A stretch of 64,000 nucleotides of DNA. Origin: Gemmatimonadaceae bacterium (GTDB lineage Bacteria > Gemmatimonadota > Gemmatimonadetes > Gemmatimonadales > Gemmatimonadaceae). The stretch spans positions 62,001 through 126,000 of the forward strand of contig JACVCD010000011.1 of assembly GCA_016742275.1 (NCBI GenBank), given 5' to 3'. The translations under genes and the position numbers were made by a program. This document shows, piece after piece, positions 9,342 to 18,916 of this stretch (positions are counted from its first letter, which is position 1; each line of letters starts with the position of its first letter). Below the pieces are notes generated by a model. It saw nothing but the letters and a program-made list of their open reading frames with translations. It was not told the DNA's origin and did no database searches.

Positions 9342-10190
9342 TTAGCGCGAACGGACCGTTGAACGGGGAAGACTGGCAAGTCGGCGCTTGAACGCCTGAA
9401 ACGACGGCGAGTCGCGCGTGAGCGAGCTGAGGATGACCGGGTCGATCTTGGCGATTTCCGCTTCGGTCGTCCGCACGCGCGATTCCTCAACCGGGTGCGA
9501 AGCGAACCACGCTTCGACACCACCGGGATTACGCTCGCGTTCCTGCAGCAGAATGCGGAACATGGAGGGCATGCCACGCGGATCGATACCGGCTCGCGTG
9601 ACATACTTTACGCCAAACCGATCTGATTCGGTTTCATCATCGCGGCTGAACTTGGCGAAACCGAGTTGTGCTACCGCAGATACGCCGGTGCCGGCGATGC
9701 CCTGACAGGCGGCTGGAGCGAGAATACAGCCGAGGCTAAGCCCGACATTGGCGCGCTGGGCGGCCGCCATCTGCTTCATGCTGTGACGCTGCGTGACGTG
9801 CGCGATCTCATGTCCGAGTACACCAGCCAGCTCCGACATATTGGTGGTGCGTTCGATGAGACCGCGATTCACGTAGATGTGTCCGCCCGGTACTGCGAAG
9901 GCGTTGATCTCGGCTTCATCCACTACACTGAAGCGCCACGTCAAATCGCGCTCGTCCACCACGCGGGCAATGCTATCGCCAAGCACGTTGATGTAGCGGA
10001 CGATCTCCGGATCGCGCACCATGGGAAGCTGGCGCTCGATCTGCTGGGCATAGTCATTGCCCATTGCGACCTCTTCCTGCGTGTTGGGTACGCAGGCGGT
10101 TAGGCTGCCGGCAAGCGCAATGAGCGCTGCCAGTGTCAGAGAACGTGCGGAGGTGCTGTACTCTCGGATTCTATCTATGGAATTGCGCAT
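9342..10190 (-). CDS. M48-family metalloprotease lipoprotein
   Basis: Zinc-dependent endopeptidase of the M48 (HtpX/BepA/LoiP-like) group, about 282 residues. The N terminus has a signal sequence ending in a lipobox (LTAC), so it should be anchored to the inner face of the outer membrane or to the inner membrane. The catalytic motif is GHEIAHVTQRH, with the third ligand expected in the DETESDRFGVKY segment. Such enzymes participate in outer-membrane protein quality control. I chose the ATG at 10190; an in-frame ATG five codons upstream is an alternative. It is divergent from the TrmH-family gene. Confidence 0.87.
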   Translation of the reverse strand: MRNSIDRIREYSTSARSLTLAALIALAGSLTACVPNTQEEVAMGNDYAQQIERQLPMVRDPEIVRYINVLGDSIARVVDERDLTWRFSVVDEAEINAFAVPGGHIYVNRGLIERTTNMSELAGVLGHEIAHVTQRHSMKQMAAAQRANVGLSLGCILAPAACQGIAGTGVSAVAQLGFAKFSRDDETESDRFGVKYVTRAGIDPRGMPSMFRILLQERERNPGGVEAWFASHPVEESRVRTTEAEIAKIDPVILSSLTRDSPSFQAFKRRLASLPRSTVRSR

Positions 10191-10296
10191 GGCTGTCGGG
10201 CGCATATTGTGTGCGATGGTAACCGGAAGCCGCCTGAACTGTCGGGATGCTGCCCCGGATGATACCCCTCAAGGTTCCTGGTGGCACGTGGAGCCT

Positions 10297-11136
10297 GTGC
10301 GGAACTCGTGTCGCCAACCCCTTGAAGCCGTGAAGCTACTGACGCTCGCCCGGGACCTGCAGAGGCGAAAGGCCCGTGAACGCCATCGGTTATTTGTCGC
10401 GGAAGGCGTGCGGACAGTGGAGACGCTGCTCTCGAGCGCGCTACCGATCGAGGGGCTGTTGGTCTCGGCAGGATTCGGAAACGCCAACGTAGACCGACCA
10501 CGTGAAAGTGATCGTGAGCGTGCGCTCATCGAGACGGCTGCCACGAGACGGATTCCGGTGACCACCGTCACCGAGAGCGAGTTGGAGAGCGCAGCCGATA
10601 CGGAAACCCCGCAGGGGGTGCTGGCCATAGCTCCTATTCCGTCATGGCCATCGCCGGTTCCCAAGCCTGTAGGTGCACGCTTCCTCGTGTTGGATGCGCT
10701 GCAGGACCCGGGAAATGTTGGCACCGTGATACGCACCGCAGCGGCGCTGGGCGTACAGGCCACCTTTGCCTTACCGGGTACGGTGGACGTCTGGAACGCC
10801 AAGGTGGTGCGAGGCAGCATGGGTGCGCTATTCGTGCATCCGGTGCTTCAGCTGGACTGGACGGATGTCGCCGGATTTCTCGCTCAGCACGCCGTCGGTG
10901 TATGGGCTGCCGATATGGACGGTGCGCCCCTGCAATCGGCGCCCCTGGCCGCGGAACGTGCACCTCTGGCACTGGTGGTGAGCAACGAAGGGGCGGGGCT
11001 GTCGCCGGCGGTTGCCGCTTCGGTGACACGCACGGTGACCATTCCCATGGCGCCCGATGTGGAGTCACTCAATGTCGGTGTAGCGGCCGGCATTCTCCTC
11101 TATGCCATGCGCTATCAGGAGCCCACGCCGTCCTAG
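10297..11136 (+). CDS. TrmH/SpoU-family RNA 2'-O-ribose methyltransferase
   Basis: SPOUT methyltransferase that modifies ribose in rRNA or tRNA with S-adenosylmethionine. An N-terminal substrate-binding domain (RKARERHRLFVAEG, about residues 17-30) precedes the knotted catalytic domain with LDALQDPGNVGTVIRTAAAL, VVSNEGAGLS and the C-terminal IPMAPDVESLNVGVAAGI knot signature. Start is uncertain: the open frame extends to 10057, overlapping the divergent M48 gene; I use GTG at 10297, preceded by GGAG, which gives a protein of 279 residues matching the family start. ATG 10216 and GTG 10330 are alternatives. The exact RNA position cannot be told. Confidence 0.85.
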   Translation: MRNSCRQPLEAVKLLTLARDLQRRKARERHRLFVAEGVRTVETLLSSALPIEGLLVSAGFGNANVDRPRESDRERALIETAATRRIPVTTVTESELESAADTETPQGVLAIAPIPSWPSPVPKPVGARFLVLDALQDPGNVGTVIRTAAALGVQATFALPGTVDVWNAKVVRGSMGALFVHPVLQLDWTDVAGFLAQHAVGVWAADMDGAPLQSAPLAAERAPLALVVSNEGAGLSPAVAASVTRTVTIPMAPDVESLNVGVAAGILLYAMRYQEPTPS

Positions 11137-11183
11137 GCCGCCCTGAACCGTGGCTTGGTCCCCCATTGAATCGTCCTGTGGAC

Positions 11184-12074
11184 ATGCTCTCCGCTCTTTT
11201 TGGCTCGTCGCCGCTTATTGATCCATCCGCGCCCTGGTACTCACCGGCCATGGTGTGGATGGTGCTGCTCGTGGCATTCGTCGTGGGCGCCTCGATTGGC
11301 TCGTTCCTCAACGTATGTATCTCGCGATGGCCGGAAGATCTGAGTGTGGTTTCGCCGCGCTCACGATGCCCGAGGTGCAGCAGACCCATCGCCTGGCACG
11401 AGAATATTCCACTGGTCAGCTGGCTGTTGCTGCGCGGCAAGTGCCGCGGCTGTGCGCTGCCCATTTCGATTCAGTATCCACTCGTGGAACTGGTCGTGGC
11501 ACTTGGCTGGGTGGCGGCGGTGGTGGCGTTCGGCGTCACATTCGAAGCGCTTCGTGTGTCGATTTTCGGCACCATCCTGTTTGGCATCGCCATTACCGAC
11601 TTCAAGCACTACCTCATTCCGGATGGGTTCACCATCACGGGTCTTGTGCTGGTGCTGAGCTTTTCGTTCGCCAACCTGTTCGTAGGCGAGACGACCCGTT
11701 TTGCGGCGGCCTGGCCGGCAATCCTCGGCGCATGTGTTGGTGCCGGTGCGATCACGATCATTGGCTGGCTGGCGGAAGTGATCATGAAGCGCGAGGCCAT
11801 GGGGTTTGGCGATACGACCCTAATGGCGGTGGTTGGTGCGGCAGTTGGTGCAGAACGTTCGCTCTTGACCATCGTGGCTGGCGCTTTCGTTGGCGCGGTG
11901 GTGTTTCTGCTTATCGTTGGCCCTCTGGTGAAAATTCGGGCGAGCCGACGTGGTGAGGATTTTGAGTTCCCCGACGTTCCCTTCGGTGTTTTCCTTGCGC
12001 CAGCTGCTCTCATGGTCTTGCTTTGGGGGGATGCGCTGATCGCGTGGTATTTGCAACGCGTGCTTCCCGCCTGA
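11184..12074 (+). CDS. pilD: type IV prepilin peptidase / N-methyltransferase
   Basis: Inner-membrane aspartic protease of about 296 residues that cleaves prepilin-like leader peptides and usually N-methylates the new end. The N-terminal half has the GASIGSFLNVCISRWP motif and two CxxC pairs (CPRC and CRGC) that bind zinc in the methylase domain. The peptidase half has ITDFKHYLIPD and the GFGD motif carrying the catalytic aspartates, with about eight membrane segments in total. ATG 11184 is chosen; the longer open frame before it is out-of-frame reading of trmH. No pilin genes are in this window, so the enzyme probably serves pili or type II secretion encoded elsewhere. Confidence 0.9.
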   Translation: MLSALFGSSPLIDPSAPWYSPAMVWMVLLVAFVVGASIGSFLNVCISRWPEDLSVVSPRSRCPRCSRPIAWHENIPLVSWLLLRGKCRGCALPISIQYPLVELVVALGWVAAVVAFGVTFEALRVSIFGTILFGIAITDFKHYLIPDGFTITGLVLVLSFSFANLFVGETTRFAAAWPAILGACVGAGAITIIGWLAEVIMKREAMGFGDTTLMAVVGAAVGAERSLLTIVAGAFVGAVVFLLIVGPLVKIRASRRGEDFEFPDVPFGVFLAPAALMVLLWGDALIAWYLQRVLPA

Positions 12075-12084
12075 CCCACTCGCC

Positions 12085-13431
12085 ATGAAGTCATTGCCTC
12101 ATGCGCTGCGGCCGCTGATGCGCCCGATGAGCGCAGTCGCCTCTGCTGTCGCCGTTGTTGCTGTCTCGATCGGAGTTGCGGCCTGCGGCGAAAAGCCGGC
12201 CGTCGGTGACGGCCCGTATGCCGAACTCGTCGCCGAGTTCGTGCCCCGGATCGAGAAAGAACTGGGGCTTCCGTTCAAGACGCCACCCAAGGTGGAGCGG
12301 CGTTCGCGCGAGGAAGTGGGCAAGTTCGTCCGGCACCAGCTCGAGAGTGAGCGCGGCAAGGCACAGGTGATCGGGCAGGAAATCGTGTATCGGATGCTTG
12401 GGCAGATCCCCGATACCATGCAACTCGCGCCATTGCTTCAGAAGTTGCTGGAGGAGCAGATCGTTGGTTACTACGATCCGGCGACCGATGTGCTCTATGT
12501 CGTGGACGGCGCGCCCGAGGCGCTACTGCGCCAGACGGTGGCGCACGAACTCGTGCATGCCCTGCAGGATCAATACGTGGCCATCGATAGCATTCAGGCG
12601 CGTGTTGATGACGCAGATCGTCAGGTGGCCGCGCAGGCTGTGCTCGAAGGGCAAGCGGTTTACATGCAGCTCCGCATCGATCCCAATTCGGCATCGGCGC
12701 TGCGTATGCCCGGTGGCTGGGATCGCATTCGCGACATGATTCGTGATGGCTCCGTTGGCATGCCGGTCTTTGGTTCGGCACCACGCACCATTCGTGAAGG
12801 TCTGCTGTTCCCCTATCTCGGTGGTGCGGACTTCGTACGACGCTTCATCGAACGTCGCCCGGAGAAGGAGCTGCTGACGGATCTGCCGACATCGACGCGG
12901 CAGATTCTCAGCAACGAAGCCTACTTTACCGATTCGGCGGGCTCGCGCTTCACCCCGAAAGTGGTGACCCTGCCCGCGCCACGTGCGGGCTCGGTGTTCT
13001 TCACCAACACCTTCGGCGAATTCGAAACGCGGCTGACGCTTGTGCAGCACCTCAAGAACGATGGCCTCGCTGTTCGCGCGGCAACTGGCTGGGCAGGCGA
13101 TCATTTCGCGGTCATTCGCAATGGCAACGCGGAGTCGCTGGTGTGGGCCACCGTGTGGGATTCTCCGATCGAAGCGGCAGACTTCCTCGATCTGATGGGT
13201 GACGCGGCTCGTCGACGCTATATCATTGGCAAGCAGAACATCCCGGCTGGCGCCACCACGCGCCGCTACGATGTGTCGGCCAGTAAGACCTATGGCGCGC
13301 GTACCGTCACGCTGGCTTTGGAACAGATCAGCGGGAAGCCCGTAGTGATTTACATGGACTATCCCGCTGGCAGCACGCCTCCTATCGATACTCGCGGCAT
13401 CACGGTTAGCGACGCCGCCGGAACGCGCTGA
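12085..13431 (+). CDS. lipoprotein with HExxH metalloprotease-like domain
   Basis: Exported lipoprotein of 448 residues: a long signal region ends in GVAACGE, a lipobox. The mature protein has an alpha-helical first part and a central VAHELVHALQDQ motif near residue 153, which has the HExxH form of zinc peptidases; a conserved EGQAVYMQ about 45 residues later could supply a third ligand (glutamate). The C-terminal half resembles beta-rich domains seen in gluzincin-like proteins of soil bacteria. I do not recognise a characterised homologue. It lies 10 bp after pilD and 3 bp before the DUF445 gene, so the three may be co-transcribed. Confidence 0.8.
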   Translation: MKSLPHALRPLMRPMSAVASAVAVVAVSIGVAACGEKPAVGDGPYAELVAEFVPRIEKELGLPFKTPPKVERRSREEVGKFVRHQLESERGKAQVIGQEIVYRMLGQIPDTMQLAPLLQKLLEEQIVGYYDPATDVLYVVDGAPEALLRQTVAHELVHALQDQYVAIDSIQARVDDADRQVAAQAVLEGQAVYMQLRIDPNSASALRMPGGWDRIRDMIRDGSVGMPVFGSAPRTIREGLLFPYLGGADFVRRFIERRPEKELLTDLPTSTRQILSNEAYFTDSAGSRFTPKVVTLPAPRAGSVFFTNTFGEFETRLTLVQHLKNDGLAVRAATGWAGDHFAVIRNGNAESLVWATVWDSPIEAADFLDLMGDAARRRYIIGKQNIPAGATTRRYDVSASKTYGARTVTLALEQISGKPVVIYMDYPAGSTPPIDTRGITVSDAAGTR

Positions 13432-13434
13432 CGC

Positions 13435-14736
13435 GTGTCGGCGCCCTTGGTGACTGCCGCCGAGTCTCTACCGGCGGCTCTGCGCATCACACCGGACGAT
13501 GAGGTTCGTCGCGTTCGGTTGATTCAGATGAAGCGGGTCGCGACCGCCATGCTGGTGGTTGTGGCCATTGTCTTCATCGTGTCGCGCATGTTTGAATCGC
13601 AGTATCCGTGGTTGGGATACGTGCGCGCGTTTGCCGAAGCCGCCATGGTGGGTGGCATTGCCGACTGGTTTGCCGTGACGGCGCTATTCCGTCATCCGCT
13701 TGGCTTGCCGATTCCGCATACAGCGATCGTGCCGGCGCGCAAGGATCGCATTGGCACGGCACTTGGCAATTTCGTGCAGCGCAACTTTCTCACGCGCGAA
13801 GTCGTGCAAGACAAGCTTGCGGCCATGAAGTTGGGTGAGCGCGCGGCGCAGTGGTTGTCGCGTCCCGAGAACAGTCGCAAGCTAGCGTCTGCGGCCGCGC
13901 ATGGATTGGCCGGTGCTGTGAATGTCATGCGTGACGAAGATGTGCAGGCCATGGTCGATCGCGGCATCGTGTCGCGTTTGCGCAGCATGCAGGCCGCTCC
14001 TCTCGTTGCCAAAGCGTTTGAACTGCTTACTGCGGGTGGCCGTCATCAGGCGTTGCTCGACGATGCCATGCGACTCGCGGCGCGTTTTCTCGAAGAGAAC
14101 GAAGAACTCATTCGCGAACGCATCCGAAAGGAAAGCCCGTGGTGGGTCCCCGGTGCAGTCGAAGATCGATTGGGTGACAAGATCGTGAGCGGCGTGGAGA
14201 AAACGCTGGTCGCTGTTGCCGCTGATCCAGAGCATCCACTGCGTCGTCGTTACGACGAGGCGGTTGATCGGTTTGTGGCCAATCTGCGTGACAATCCGGA
14301 AACCATGGCGCGCGCCGAGCAGATCAAGCTCGATGTGCTAAATCATCCGGGTGTCGCAGATTTCTCCCGCGAAGTGTGGACTGACGTGAAGGGGCGTCTA
14401 TCCACGTACGCTGGGAGACTCGCCGATGACGCCGAGCGAGAGCCCGATCAGATCGAGCGTTGGCTCACGGGTCTTGGACAGAAAGTGCTGGAAGATCCCA
14501 TACTGGCCGAGAAGGTGAACGGCTGGATCGTGGAGCTTGTGACGTATTCAGTCGAGCAGGCGCGCGAAGAAGTGGCGCGCCTCATTGCCAGCACCGTAGC
14601 GGCGTGGGATGCCAACGCGACATCCCGTAAAATCGAACTGCAGATCGGTCGAGATCTGCAGTTCATCCGCATCAATGGGACGCTGGTGGGCGGCTTGGTT
14701 GGCGTTTTGCTGCACGTGGCGGCTCAACTGTTCTGA
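13435..14736 (+). CDS. DUF445 family membrane protein (YjiN-like)
   Basis: Protein of 433 residues with a membrane segment near residues 35-55 followed by the family hallmark GGIADWFAVTALFRHPLG, then a long, mostly helical soluble region, and a C-terminal hydrophobic segment (GTLVGGLVGVLLHVAAQL). The family is widespread and of unknown biochemical role. The start is GTG, three bases after the stop of the upstream lipoprotein gene. Its last 65 bases overlap the 3' end of lon on the opposite strand, so the two convergent genes share coding DNA at their ends. Confidence 0.87.
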   Translation: MSAPLVTAAESLPAALRITPDDEVRRVRLIQMKRVATAMLVVVAIVFIVSRMFESQYPWLGYVRAFAEAAMVGGIADWFAVTALFRHPLGLPIPHTAIVPARKDRIGTALGNFVQRNFLTREVVQDKLAAMKLGERAAQWLSRPENSRKLASAAAHGLAGAVNVMRDEDVQAMVDRGIVSRLRSMQAAPLVAKAFELLTAGGRHQALLDDAMRLAARFLEENEELIRERIRKESPWWVPGAVEDRLGDKIVSGVEKTLVAVAADPEHPLRRRYDEAVDRFVANLRDNPETMARAEQIKLDVLNHPGVADFSREVWTDVKGRLSTYAGRLADDAEREPDQIERWLTGLGQKVLEDPILAEKVNGWIVELVTYSVEQAREEVARLIASTVAAWDANATSRKIELQIGRDLQFIRINGTLVGGLVGVLLHVAAQLF

Positions 14737-17164
14737 GCGGCACCTCGTGTTCGGCTGTCGCCGCCTCGATGGGCGGCGCATCAGCGGGATGCAATGCAGC
14801 ATGCGGCAACAGCGCCAGATGCAGCACTTCGTCCATCGTGCTGGCAAACGTGAACGCCATCTTGTCCCGCACCTCCTGAGGCACGTCGCGCACGTCCTTT
14901 TCATTCCCCTTGGGAATGATCACTTCGCGCAGCCCGGCCCGATACGCGGCGAGCACCTTTTCCTTCACGCCGCCAATCTCAAGCACCTTGCCACGCAAGG
15001 TCACTTCGCCAGTGAGTGCGAGATCGCGACGCACCGGGCGCCGTGACAACGCACTGGCCAGCGCCAGTGTGACGGCGATACCGGCTGACGGACCGTCCTT
15101 GGGAATGGATCCGGCAGGGAAGTGCAGGTGCAGATCCGCTTCGCGGAACTCCATCTCCTCGATACCGATTGTTGCCGCACGTGAACGCACGAACGAGTAC
15201 GCGGCATCAACGGACTCGCGCATCACATCACCCAACTGACCGGTGACGGTGAGCTTGCCATTGCCGGGCATGCGCAGCGCTTCGATGGTGAGCAGTTCGC
15301 CGCCCGTGTTGGTCCACGCGAGACCAGTCACCGCACCAACTTCCGGTTCCTTCTCCGCCTCTTCCATCGAGAAGCGCGGCGCGCCGAGAATTTCCTCGAC
15401 ACGACCGACACCGATTTCCCAGGTACTGTCGTCACCATCGGCCTTGGCACGGGCGCGCTTCCGCATGACGGACGCAATGCAGCGCTCGAATGTGCGAAGA
15501 CCGGCCTCACGCGAATAGCGCGACGTGATGAAGCCCAGCACCGACTCACTGATGTGCAGATCTTCCGGCGTCAGACCGTGATCATCGAGCAGACGCGGAA
15601 TGAGATAGCGCTGCGCGATCTCCACCTTCTCTTCGATCGTGTATCCGGCAATGCGGATGACCTCCATGCGATCGCGCAGCGGCCCCGGAATGTCGAAGAG
15701 ATTGTTGGCGGTGCAGATGAACAGTGTGCTCGAAAGATCGAACGGCAGATTGAGATAGTGATCGACAAACGTCGTGTTCTGCGACGGGTCGAGCACTTCG
15801 AGCATGGCCGCCGTTGGATCACCGCTCGGGCCACCGGACGACATCTTGTCGATCTCGTCGATCATGATGACCGGATCGCGCACTTCCACGCGACGCAGCG
15901 CCTGGATGAGCAGACCGGGCATGGCGCCCACATACGTGCGACGATGCCCGCGGATCTCGGCTTCATCACGCACGCCACCAACCGAGATACGATAGAACGC
16001 GCGCCCAATGCTCTTGGCGATGGCTTCGCCGAGTGAGGTCTTACCGGTACCTGGCGGACCAACGAAACAGAGAATCGGTCCCGTGGGATCACCACCGCGC
16101 AGTTTGCGCACGGCGAGGTACTCGATGATGCGCTCCTTCGCTTCATCGAGACCGTAGTGCCGCTCTTCGAGCGCCTCTTCAACCAGCGCCAGCGCAATGT
16201 CGCGATCATTGCCGCTGCGAGCATGCCATGGCAGCGCCAACACCCAGTCGAGATAGGTGCGAAGCACCTGATACTCACTCGATGCCGGAGAGAGCATACG
16301 CAGACGCTCCGTCTCACGGCGCGCTTCCGACGCCACCTTCTCGGGCAGCTGTGCTTCTTCGATGCGGCGCAGCAGATCCACCGATTCCTTTTCGTTGGGG
16401 TCGGCCTCACCCAACTCGGACTGGATCGCGCGCAACTGCTGACGGAGATAGAACTCGCGCTGATGCTGCTCGATCTTGATCTCGGTCTGCTTCTTTACGT
16501 CTTCCATCACGCGAGCACGCGCTACTTCGCGCTCGAGTCGTGACAGAATGAATCGAATGCGCTGACCGATATCGAGGCGCTGCAGCACCTCTTCTTTGTC
16601 GGCAATGCGCAGATTCATGTTGGTGGCCGCGAGATCCGCAAAACGCCCCGGGTCGGAGACGTTCATCTTGAGGATCTGTGGCACCTCATTCGGAATACGA
16701 TCCACCAATTCGGCCAGCGTTTCCGCCGCTGTCACCGTGCGAGCCACCAATTCATCGAGTTCAGCGGGATCGGCCGGTGACTCCTTGGCGCCCTGAATGG
16801 CTGCTACGGCGAACGGATCGAGCTGCTCGATGGAATCGATGGTGATGCGGCGCAGGCCCTGCAGGGTGATCTGCACCGTGTCGCCCGGCAGATTGATGCG
16901 CTCATGTACGCGAGCTGCAACACCAACCTTTCCGACAAAGCGGTTAGGATCGATGGCGTCATCGCCGTCGCCGGATGCCACTACCAGCGCCACCACCAGC
17001 CCCGGTTCCTCGTGCGCACGCAGCAGCGCGAGATTTTCCGGAGCACCCATTTGCACGGCGATCGTACCCAGTGGGTACACAATCGTCGAACGCAAAGCCA
17101 TCAAGGGCAGTGTGGGCGGCAGTTCCGCGCGAAGGATCTCTTCCTTCCGCTGGCCGCGGGGCAT
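14672..17164 (-). CDS. lon: ATP-dependent Lon protease
   Basis: Cytoplasmic AAA+ serine protease of about 830 residues degrading misfolded and regulatory proteins. The N-terminal LON substrate domain begins with LPLMALRSTIVYPLGTIAVQ; then Walker A GPPGTGKTSLGEAI, Walker B VIMIDEIDKM, sensor segment and the protease domain with the catalytic Ser in KDGPSAGIAV and the Lys in GGVKEKVLAAYRAG. ATG 17164 gives the usual spacing to the N domain; an upstream in-frame ATG at 17353 adds 63 residues without family character. The proline/alanine-rich C-terminal tail is encoded in the stretch that overlaps the DUF445 gene. Heat-shock control is expected for the family, but no CIRCE element is visible. Confidence 0.93.
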   Translation of the reverse strand: MPRGQRKEEILRAELPPTLPLMALRSTIVYPLGTIAVQMGAPENLALLRAHEEPGLVVALVVASGDGDDAIDPNRFVGKVGVAARVHERINLPGDTVQITLQGLRRITIDSIEQLDPFAVAAIQGAKESPADPAELDELVARTVTAAETLAELVDRIPNEVPQILKMNVSDPGRFADLAATNMNLRIADKEEVLQRLDIGQRIRFILSRLEREVARARVMEDVKKQTEIKIEQHQREFYLRQQLRAIQSELGEADPNEKESVDLLRRIEEAQLPEKVASEARRETERLRMLSPASSEYQVLRTYLDWVLALPWHARSGNDRDIALALVEEALEERHYGLDEAKERIIEYLAVRKLRGGDPTGPILCFVGPPGTGKTSLGEAIAKSIGRAFYRISVGGVRDEAEIRGHRRTYVGAMPGLLIQALRRVEVRDPVIMIDEIDKMSSGGPSGDPTAAMLEVLDPSQNTTFVDHYLNLPFDLSSTLFICTANNLFDIPGPLRDRMEVIRIAGYTIEEKVEIAQRYLIPRLLDDHGLTPEDLHISESVLGFITSRYSREAGLRTFERCIASVMRKRARAKADGDDSTWEIGVGRVEEILGAPRFSMEEAEKEPEVGAVTGLAWTNTGGELLTIEALRMPGNGKLTVTGQLGDVMRESVDAAYSFVRSRAATIGIEEMEFREADLHLHFPAGSIPKDGPSAGIAVTLALASALSRRPVRRDLALTGEVTLRGKVLEIGGVKEKVLAAYRAGLREVIIPKGNEKDVRDVPQEVRDKMAFTFASTMDEVLHLALLPHAALHPADAPPIEAATAEHEVPLRTVEPPRAAKRQPSRPPASH

Positions 17165-17464
17165 TTGGACGGAAGGGTATCGTTGGCTGGATCGGGACAC
17201 GAGACTGGCCGGAGGTGTGACAGCGTGACGCAATGCTGGCCAATGTACGGGCCTGGCAGGGACGGGCAACGCGTGATTCCGACGCAAGTTAAGCACTGAC
17301 GGGAACAATCTGTCACCCGGGGGGCCCCTCCGGAACATGGAGATAGGGACCAATGGGAATCCCCGTCACCTACGCTATCAAATCGGGACTGCGCGCACCG
17401 AGCGGAGCCGTGTCCCACAGCGCCTCCAGTAGCACTTCCCAGGCGACTGTGTCAGCTTGTGAGG
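17165..17464. other. divergent intergenic region lon / ffh
   Basis: This 300-bp gap holds no supported gene. It must carry promoters for lon (leftward) and ffh (rightward). The sequence CTACGCTATCAAATCGG near 17371-17387 is AT-rich compared with its surroundings and could include a -10 element for ffh, but no good -35 partner is present. No 4.5S RNA-like sequence was found near ffh. Confidence 0.3.
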
Positions 17465-18823
17465 ATGTTCGATGAACTGACAGACAAACTCGGCAACGTC
17501 TTCGCCAAGCTGCGGGGACGTGGTGTTCTCACCGAAGCCGATATCAAGGAAGGGATGCGCGAGGTCCGCCGCGTCCTGCTCGAAGCCGACGTCAACTTTG
17601 CCCTGACCCGCGAGTTCCTCGAACGGGTCGAGAAGAAGGCAGTCGGGGTGCTGCAGCTCAAGACGGTGCAGCCGGCACAGCAACTTGTGAAGATCGTGCA
17701 CGACGAGCTCACGTCGATGCTCGGCGAGCAGCGCGAAGGCCTCAAGATGAGCTCCGTGCCGCCCACCGTCGTCATGATGGTGGGTCTCCAGGGTTCGGGT
17801 AAGACGACCACGGCCGGCAAGTTGGCGCGTCGCCTCAAGCTCGAAAACAAGACCACGCGCCTCGTCGCGGCCGACGTGTATCGCCCTGCCGCCATCGATC
17901 AGCTCGAAACGCTGGGCAAGTCGCTCGACGTGCCCGTGTATGCCGATCGCACCACGCAGGATGTGGTGAAGATCGCCAAAGCCGGTATTGATCAGGGCCA
18001 GCGTAATCGCGATCGGGTGGTCATCGTCGACACCGCGGGTCGTTTGCAGATCGACGCCGATATGATGGACGAGCTCAAGCGGCTCAAGGCAGCGATCAAG
18101 CCGGACGAAATCCTGTTCGTCGCCGACGGCATGACCGGTCAGGAAGCGGTCAAGATTGCGCAGGGCTTCAACGAGGCACTCGATATCACCGGTGTGATTC
18201 TCACCAAGCTCGATGGCGATGCGCGTGGTGGTGCGGCGCTGTCGATCTACGGTGTGCTCAAGAAGCCGATCAAGTACATCGGCGTCGGTGAAAAGACGGA
18301 CGCGCTCGAAGAGTTCTACCCGGAGCGTATGGCCGGTCGCATTCTCCAGATGGGTGACGTGGTGTCGCTCGTGGAGAAGGCGCAGGAAGCATTCGACGCC
18401 GATGAGGCGAAGAAGCTCGAGAAGAAGGTCCGCAAGGAAGGCATGGACCTGGAGGACTTCCTGAGCGCCATGCGACAGATGCAGAAGCTCGGTCCCTTCG
18501 AGAATCTGCTCAAGATGCTGCCGGGCGTGAATCCGAAGATGCTCAAGGACGTGAAGATGGACCCGAAGCGCATGAAGCACATCGAGGCCATCGTGTTGTC
18601 CATGACACCGCAGGAACGCAAGAAGCCCGAGATCCTGAACGGTTCGCGCCGTGCGCGTATTGCCAAGGGCTGCGGACGTCCGGTGAGCGAAGTGAATCGT
18701 TTGCTCGAGCAGTTCCGCGAAATGCAGAAGATGATGAAGAAGATGGGCGGCATGGCTGGCGGTGGTAAAGGCGGCATGCCGCGTCTGCCGTTTGGTGGCG
18801 GTGGCATGTTCGGCATGCGCTAA
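17465..18823 (+). CDS. ffh: signal recognition particle protein Ffh
   Basis: GTPase that, with SRP RNA, recognises signal sequences on ribosomes and targets them to FtsY at the membrane. The 452-residue protein starts MFDELTDKLG (N domain), has G-domain motifs GLQGSGKTTTAGKLA, DVYRPAAIDQL, VDTAGRLQ and TKLDGDARGG, and ends with a methionine-rich M domain (about 320-452) including the RIAKGCGRPVSEVN RNA-binding helix and a glycine/methionine tail. The start is ATG 17465; a GTG two codons earlier is in frame. A strong hairpin follows the gene. Confidence 0.95.
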   Translation: MFDELTDKLGNVFAKLRGRGVLTEADIKEGMREVRRVLLEADVNFALTREFLERVEKKAVGVLQLKTVQPAQQLVKIVHDELTSMLGEQREGLKMSSVPPTVVMMVGLQGSGKTTTAGKLARRLKLENKTTRLVAADVYRPAAIDQLETLGKSLDVPVYADRTTQDVVKIAKAGIDQGQRNRDRVVIVDTAGRLQIDADMMDELKRLKAAIKPDEILFVADGMTGQEAVKIAQGFNEALDITGVILTKLDGDARGGAALSIYGVLKKPIKYIGVGEKTDALEEFYPERMAGRILQMGDVVSLVEKAQEAFDADEAKKLEKKVRKEGMDLEDFLSAMRQMQKLGPFENLLKMLPGVNPKMLKDVKMDPKRMKHIEAIVLSMTPQERKKPEILNGSRRARIAKGCGRPVSEVNRLLEQFREMQKMMKKMGGMAGGGKGGMPRLPFGGGGMFGMR

Positions 18824-18838
18824 GCCGCAGAACCATCA

Positions 18839-18900
18839 GACACAAAAGCAGAGCGGGGCATCGCGATCATGATTCGCGATGCCCCGCTCTTATTTGTGTC
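18839..18900. terminator. bidirectional terminator hairpin after ffh
   Basis: A perfect 17-bp stem (18850-18866 with 18874-18890, loop of 7) is rich in G and C and is flanked by a further 8-bp repeat (GACACAAA at 18839-18846 with TTTGTGTC at 18893-18900). T-rich tracts follow the stem in both directions. It lies between the ends of two convergent genes and should terminate both. Confidence 0.85.
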
Positions 18901-18916
18901 GCTTTGTTCGTATGCG

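Noticed and set aside
17281-17310. CIRCE-like element upstream of lon/ffh
   Set aside because: TTAAGCACTG resembles a half-site, but the inverted partner at 9-bp spacing is absent.
17378-18580. 400-codon minus-strand open frame
   Set aside because: It lies antisense to ffh and its His/Leu-rich translation mirrors the codon pattern of ffh.
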